In this document: positions 4,987-6,022 of the stretch, piece after piece
Layout of the letters: every line of letters starts with the position of its first letter
Numbering within the stretch: position 1 is the stretch's first letter
Assembly (NCBI GenBank): GCA_014523595.1
Contig: JAATVN010000089.1
Coordinates: 1 to 6,022, forward strand
Origin: Nitrososphaerales archaeon TH5888
GTDB taxonomy: Archaea; Thermoproteota; Nitrososphaeria; Nitrososphaerales; Nitrososphaeraceae
Length of the DNA: 6,022 bases
Reading direction: 5' to 3'
Program-made: the position numbers and the translations under genes
Notes under the pieces: model-generated
Seen by the model: the letters and a program-made list of their open reading frames with translations, nothing else
Told to the model about the DNA's origin: nothing
Database searches by the model: none

Positions 4987-5538
4987 ATGGTAAAATTAAC
5001 ATATGGATTAACCATAATTTTTTTGTTGAATTCTGCAACATTAATAAGTTTTTCAATAGTTTGGGCCGTAGACATTAAGGGAACTGTGGCAAATGACAAC
5101 ATCATGGGAACTTCTACGGATGATGACATGAGAGGATTTAGAGGCAACGATCTTTTGAATGGACTATCAGGCAGTGATGAAATTCAAGGGGAGGGTGGTA
5201 ATGATATTTTGAATGGCTCTGATGGGAATGATTACCTTGCTGGTGGAGATGGGACGGACGTTCTTGATGGAGGTGTAGGTAGTGATGAGCTCCACGGAGG
5301 AGATGATCTCGATAGACTAATTGGTGGAATCGACAGTGATATTTTGTATGGTGCCTCCAATAATGACATTCTTGATGGTGGTCCTAGCGATGATCGACTT
5401 TATGGAGGTCAAGGAAATGATACTCTAAGTGGTGGGCAAGGAGGCGACTACTTTAGATGTGGATCTGGGGAAGACAAAATAACTAATTTTAATTTTGCCG
5501 ATGGTGATCATGAGTTTGGAGATTGCGAAATCAAATGA
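4987..5538 (+). CDS. Secreted RTX-type calcium-binding repeat protein
   Basis: This encodes 183 residues. An N-terminal signal peptide (hydrophobic about 7-27, probable cleavage after VWA) is followed by 15 consecutive nonapeptides (residues 31-165) of the type xGGxGxDxL. Every unit has Asp at its position 7 and a hydrophobic residue at position 9; Gly at position 2 is present in all but the last. Examples are QGEGGNDIL, AGGDGTDVL and YGGQGNDTL. In RTX proteins these repeats coil into a parallel beta-roll that binds Ca2+ through the Gly/Asp turns, folding once outside the cell. Units at 103-138 lack Gly at position 5, so calcium binding may be weaker there. The C-terminal cap (RCGSGEDKITNFNFADGDHEFGDCEIK region) has Cys158 and Cys180, a likely disulphide. 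There is no catalytic domain, so the protein is nearly all repeat. The signal peptide implies Sec or Tat export rather than the type I route of bacterial RTX toxins. Likely a small surface or secreted calcium-dependent structural protein. Confidence 0.92.
   Translation: MVKLTYGLTIIFLLNSATLISFSIVWAVDIKGTVANDNIMGTSTDDDMRGFRGNDLLNGLSGSDEIQGEGGNDILNGSDGNDYLAGGDGTDVLDGGVGSDELHGGDDLDRLIGGIDSDILYGASNNDILDGGPSDDRLYGGQGNDTLSGGQGGDYFRCGSGEDKITNFNFADGDHEFGDCEIK
5077..5481 (+). repeat. Fifteen in-phase 27-base RTX repeat units
   Basis: The stretch encodes 15 nonapeptides without a single insertion or deletion (135 residues, 405 bases). The protein pattern is strongly kept, but DNA units have diverged from each other, e.g. 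in the choice of GGT, GGA and GGG. The array is therefore old and under selection rather than a recent expansion. Confidence 0.88.
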
Positions 5539-5609
5539 TTCAGATATTTCATTAAAGTTCTTGAAATTAACCCTAAATCATCAATAGTTATTAAAATTTA
5601 ACTTAACAC

Positions 5610-5643
5610 TGCTAAAAAATAGTAGGAAGGGTTATTTTTAGTA
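5610..5643. terminator. A/T-stem hairpin, putative bidirectional terminator
   Basis: CTAAAAA (5612-5618) pairs with TTTTTAG (5635-5641). The stem continues inward past one bulged A through T-A, A-T and a G-T pair, and outward through a G-T and a T-A pair. It encloses the loop TAGGAAGGG. Its arms supply a T5 run on the plus strand and a T6 run on the minus strand. It lies between the converging RTX and PPOX-family genes, so it could end transcription from both sides. Confidence 0.5.
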
Positions 5644-5694
5644 TTACATAAATAATTCCCCTTCCCCGAACGCTTATAAATTTCCATACATCAT

Positions 5695-6022
5695 TCAGCT
5701 ATTTCTACTATAGTCCCATGTAGAGTAATATTTTGGCTTGATTTCCAATATTACTGAATTTCCATTTCTTACATTTTCAAGTAATACTTTTGCCATAGGA
5801 TGATCAATACTACCAAGATATTTCAACATTATTCTTTCTGCTATTGGAAGATTGGTATCGGGGTTGTTCAATATTTTGACGTCCCCTTTACCCCTTATGC
5901 CTTTATATGGAGGATTTCCCTCATCTATACAAAAATAAATCTTATCGTTCCTTTTCAAGTTATTGGTCTTTTTAGATTGTTTTCCAGTTTCTACAAAAAT
6001 TACATCTTTAGAATCATCATAA
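5695..6022 (-). CDS. PPOX-family (split beta-barrel, FMN/F420-binding) protein, 5' end outside the window
   Basis: The frame is open from the right edge to TGA at 5695-5697. The 108 residues visible are therefore the C-terminal part of a longer protein; the TTG at 5958 is internal, not a start. Visible order: a strand DVIFVETG, the motif GKQSKKTNNL, a strand KIYFCIDE, then PPYKGIRGKGDVKIL, a helix around PIAERIMLKYLG, and a closing VILEIKPKYYSTWDYS. This matches the pyridoxamine 5'-phosphate oxidase-like split barrel. In that family the segment corresponding to K(S/T)xKxxNL contacts the cofactor phosphate, and a late PxxxxTWD-type strand ends the barrel. Members bind FMN, F420 or haem; in ammonia-oxidising archaea, which make F420, a cytoplasmic F420/FMN-dependent oxidoreductase is plausible. 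Substrate cannot be told, and the N-terminal strands are missing from view. It is convergent with the RTX gene and probably unrelated to the secreted proteins beside it. Confidence 0.82.
   Translation of the reverse strand, partial: YDDSKDVIFVETGKQSKKTNNLKRNDKIYFCIDEGNPPYKGIRGKGDVKILNNPDTNLPIAERIMLKYLGSIDHPMAKVLLENVRNGNSVILEIKPKYYSTWDYSRNS

Noticed and set aside
5672..5680. GCTTATAAA, a strong TATA-like sequence on the plus strand
   Set aside because: It would drive only an antisense transcript into the 3' end of the PPOX-family gene. No gene or conserved start follows, and A/T matches of this length are frequent here.

Overview
The window looks like chromosomal DNA of a thaumarchaeon (Nitrososphaeria), most likely a terrestrial Nitrosocosmicus- or Nitrososphaera-type ammonia oxidiser. 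This is inferred from protein style and was not searched. Supporting signs are the AT-rich sequence, archaeal TATA-like boxes about 25-31 bases before several start codons with almost no leader, one Shine-Dalgarno site matching the archaeal 16S tail, and typical protein families: an NHL-repeat secreted protein, an RTX-repeat protein ending in a two-cysteine tail, and a PPOX-family flavin/F420 split-barrel protein.

Layout from left to right: (1) 55-618 (+), a membrane-anchored Ig-like (YtkA/FixH-like) exported protein; (2) 691-903 (-), a 70-residue single-pass membrane protein; (3) 1061-1915 (+), a secreted helical, His-rich protein of unknown function; (4) 2085-3224 (+), a secreted six-bladed NHL beta-propeller; (5) 3317-3868 (+), a second membrane-anchored Ig-like protein that resembles the first; (6) 3920-4333 (-), a secreted or anchored protein of unknown function with two cysteines; (7) 4486-4620 (+), an acidic 44-residue protein; (8) a 366-base gap without a convincing gene; (9) 4987-5538 (+), a secreted protein made of 15 uninterrupted RTX nonapeptides; (10) 5695 to the right edge (-), the C-terminal part of a PPOX-family protein.

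Seven of the nine genes carry a signal peptide or membrane segment, so this is an envelope or secretome neighbourhood. Orientation changes often, nearly every gene seems to have its own TATA-like element, and hairpins sit at two convergent junctions. The genes therefore look like separate transcription units rather than one operon. Nothing in the window proves a shared pathway. There are no mobile elements, CRISPR arrays, rRNA or tRNA genes that I can see.

The points most worth a second look are the His-rich secreted protein with a predicted N-terminal His after signal cleavage, the perfectly phased RTX array without any type I secretion gene in view, the pair of Ig-like anchored paralogues, and the unannotated 44-residue acidic protein.
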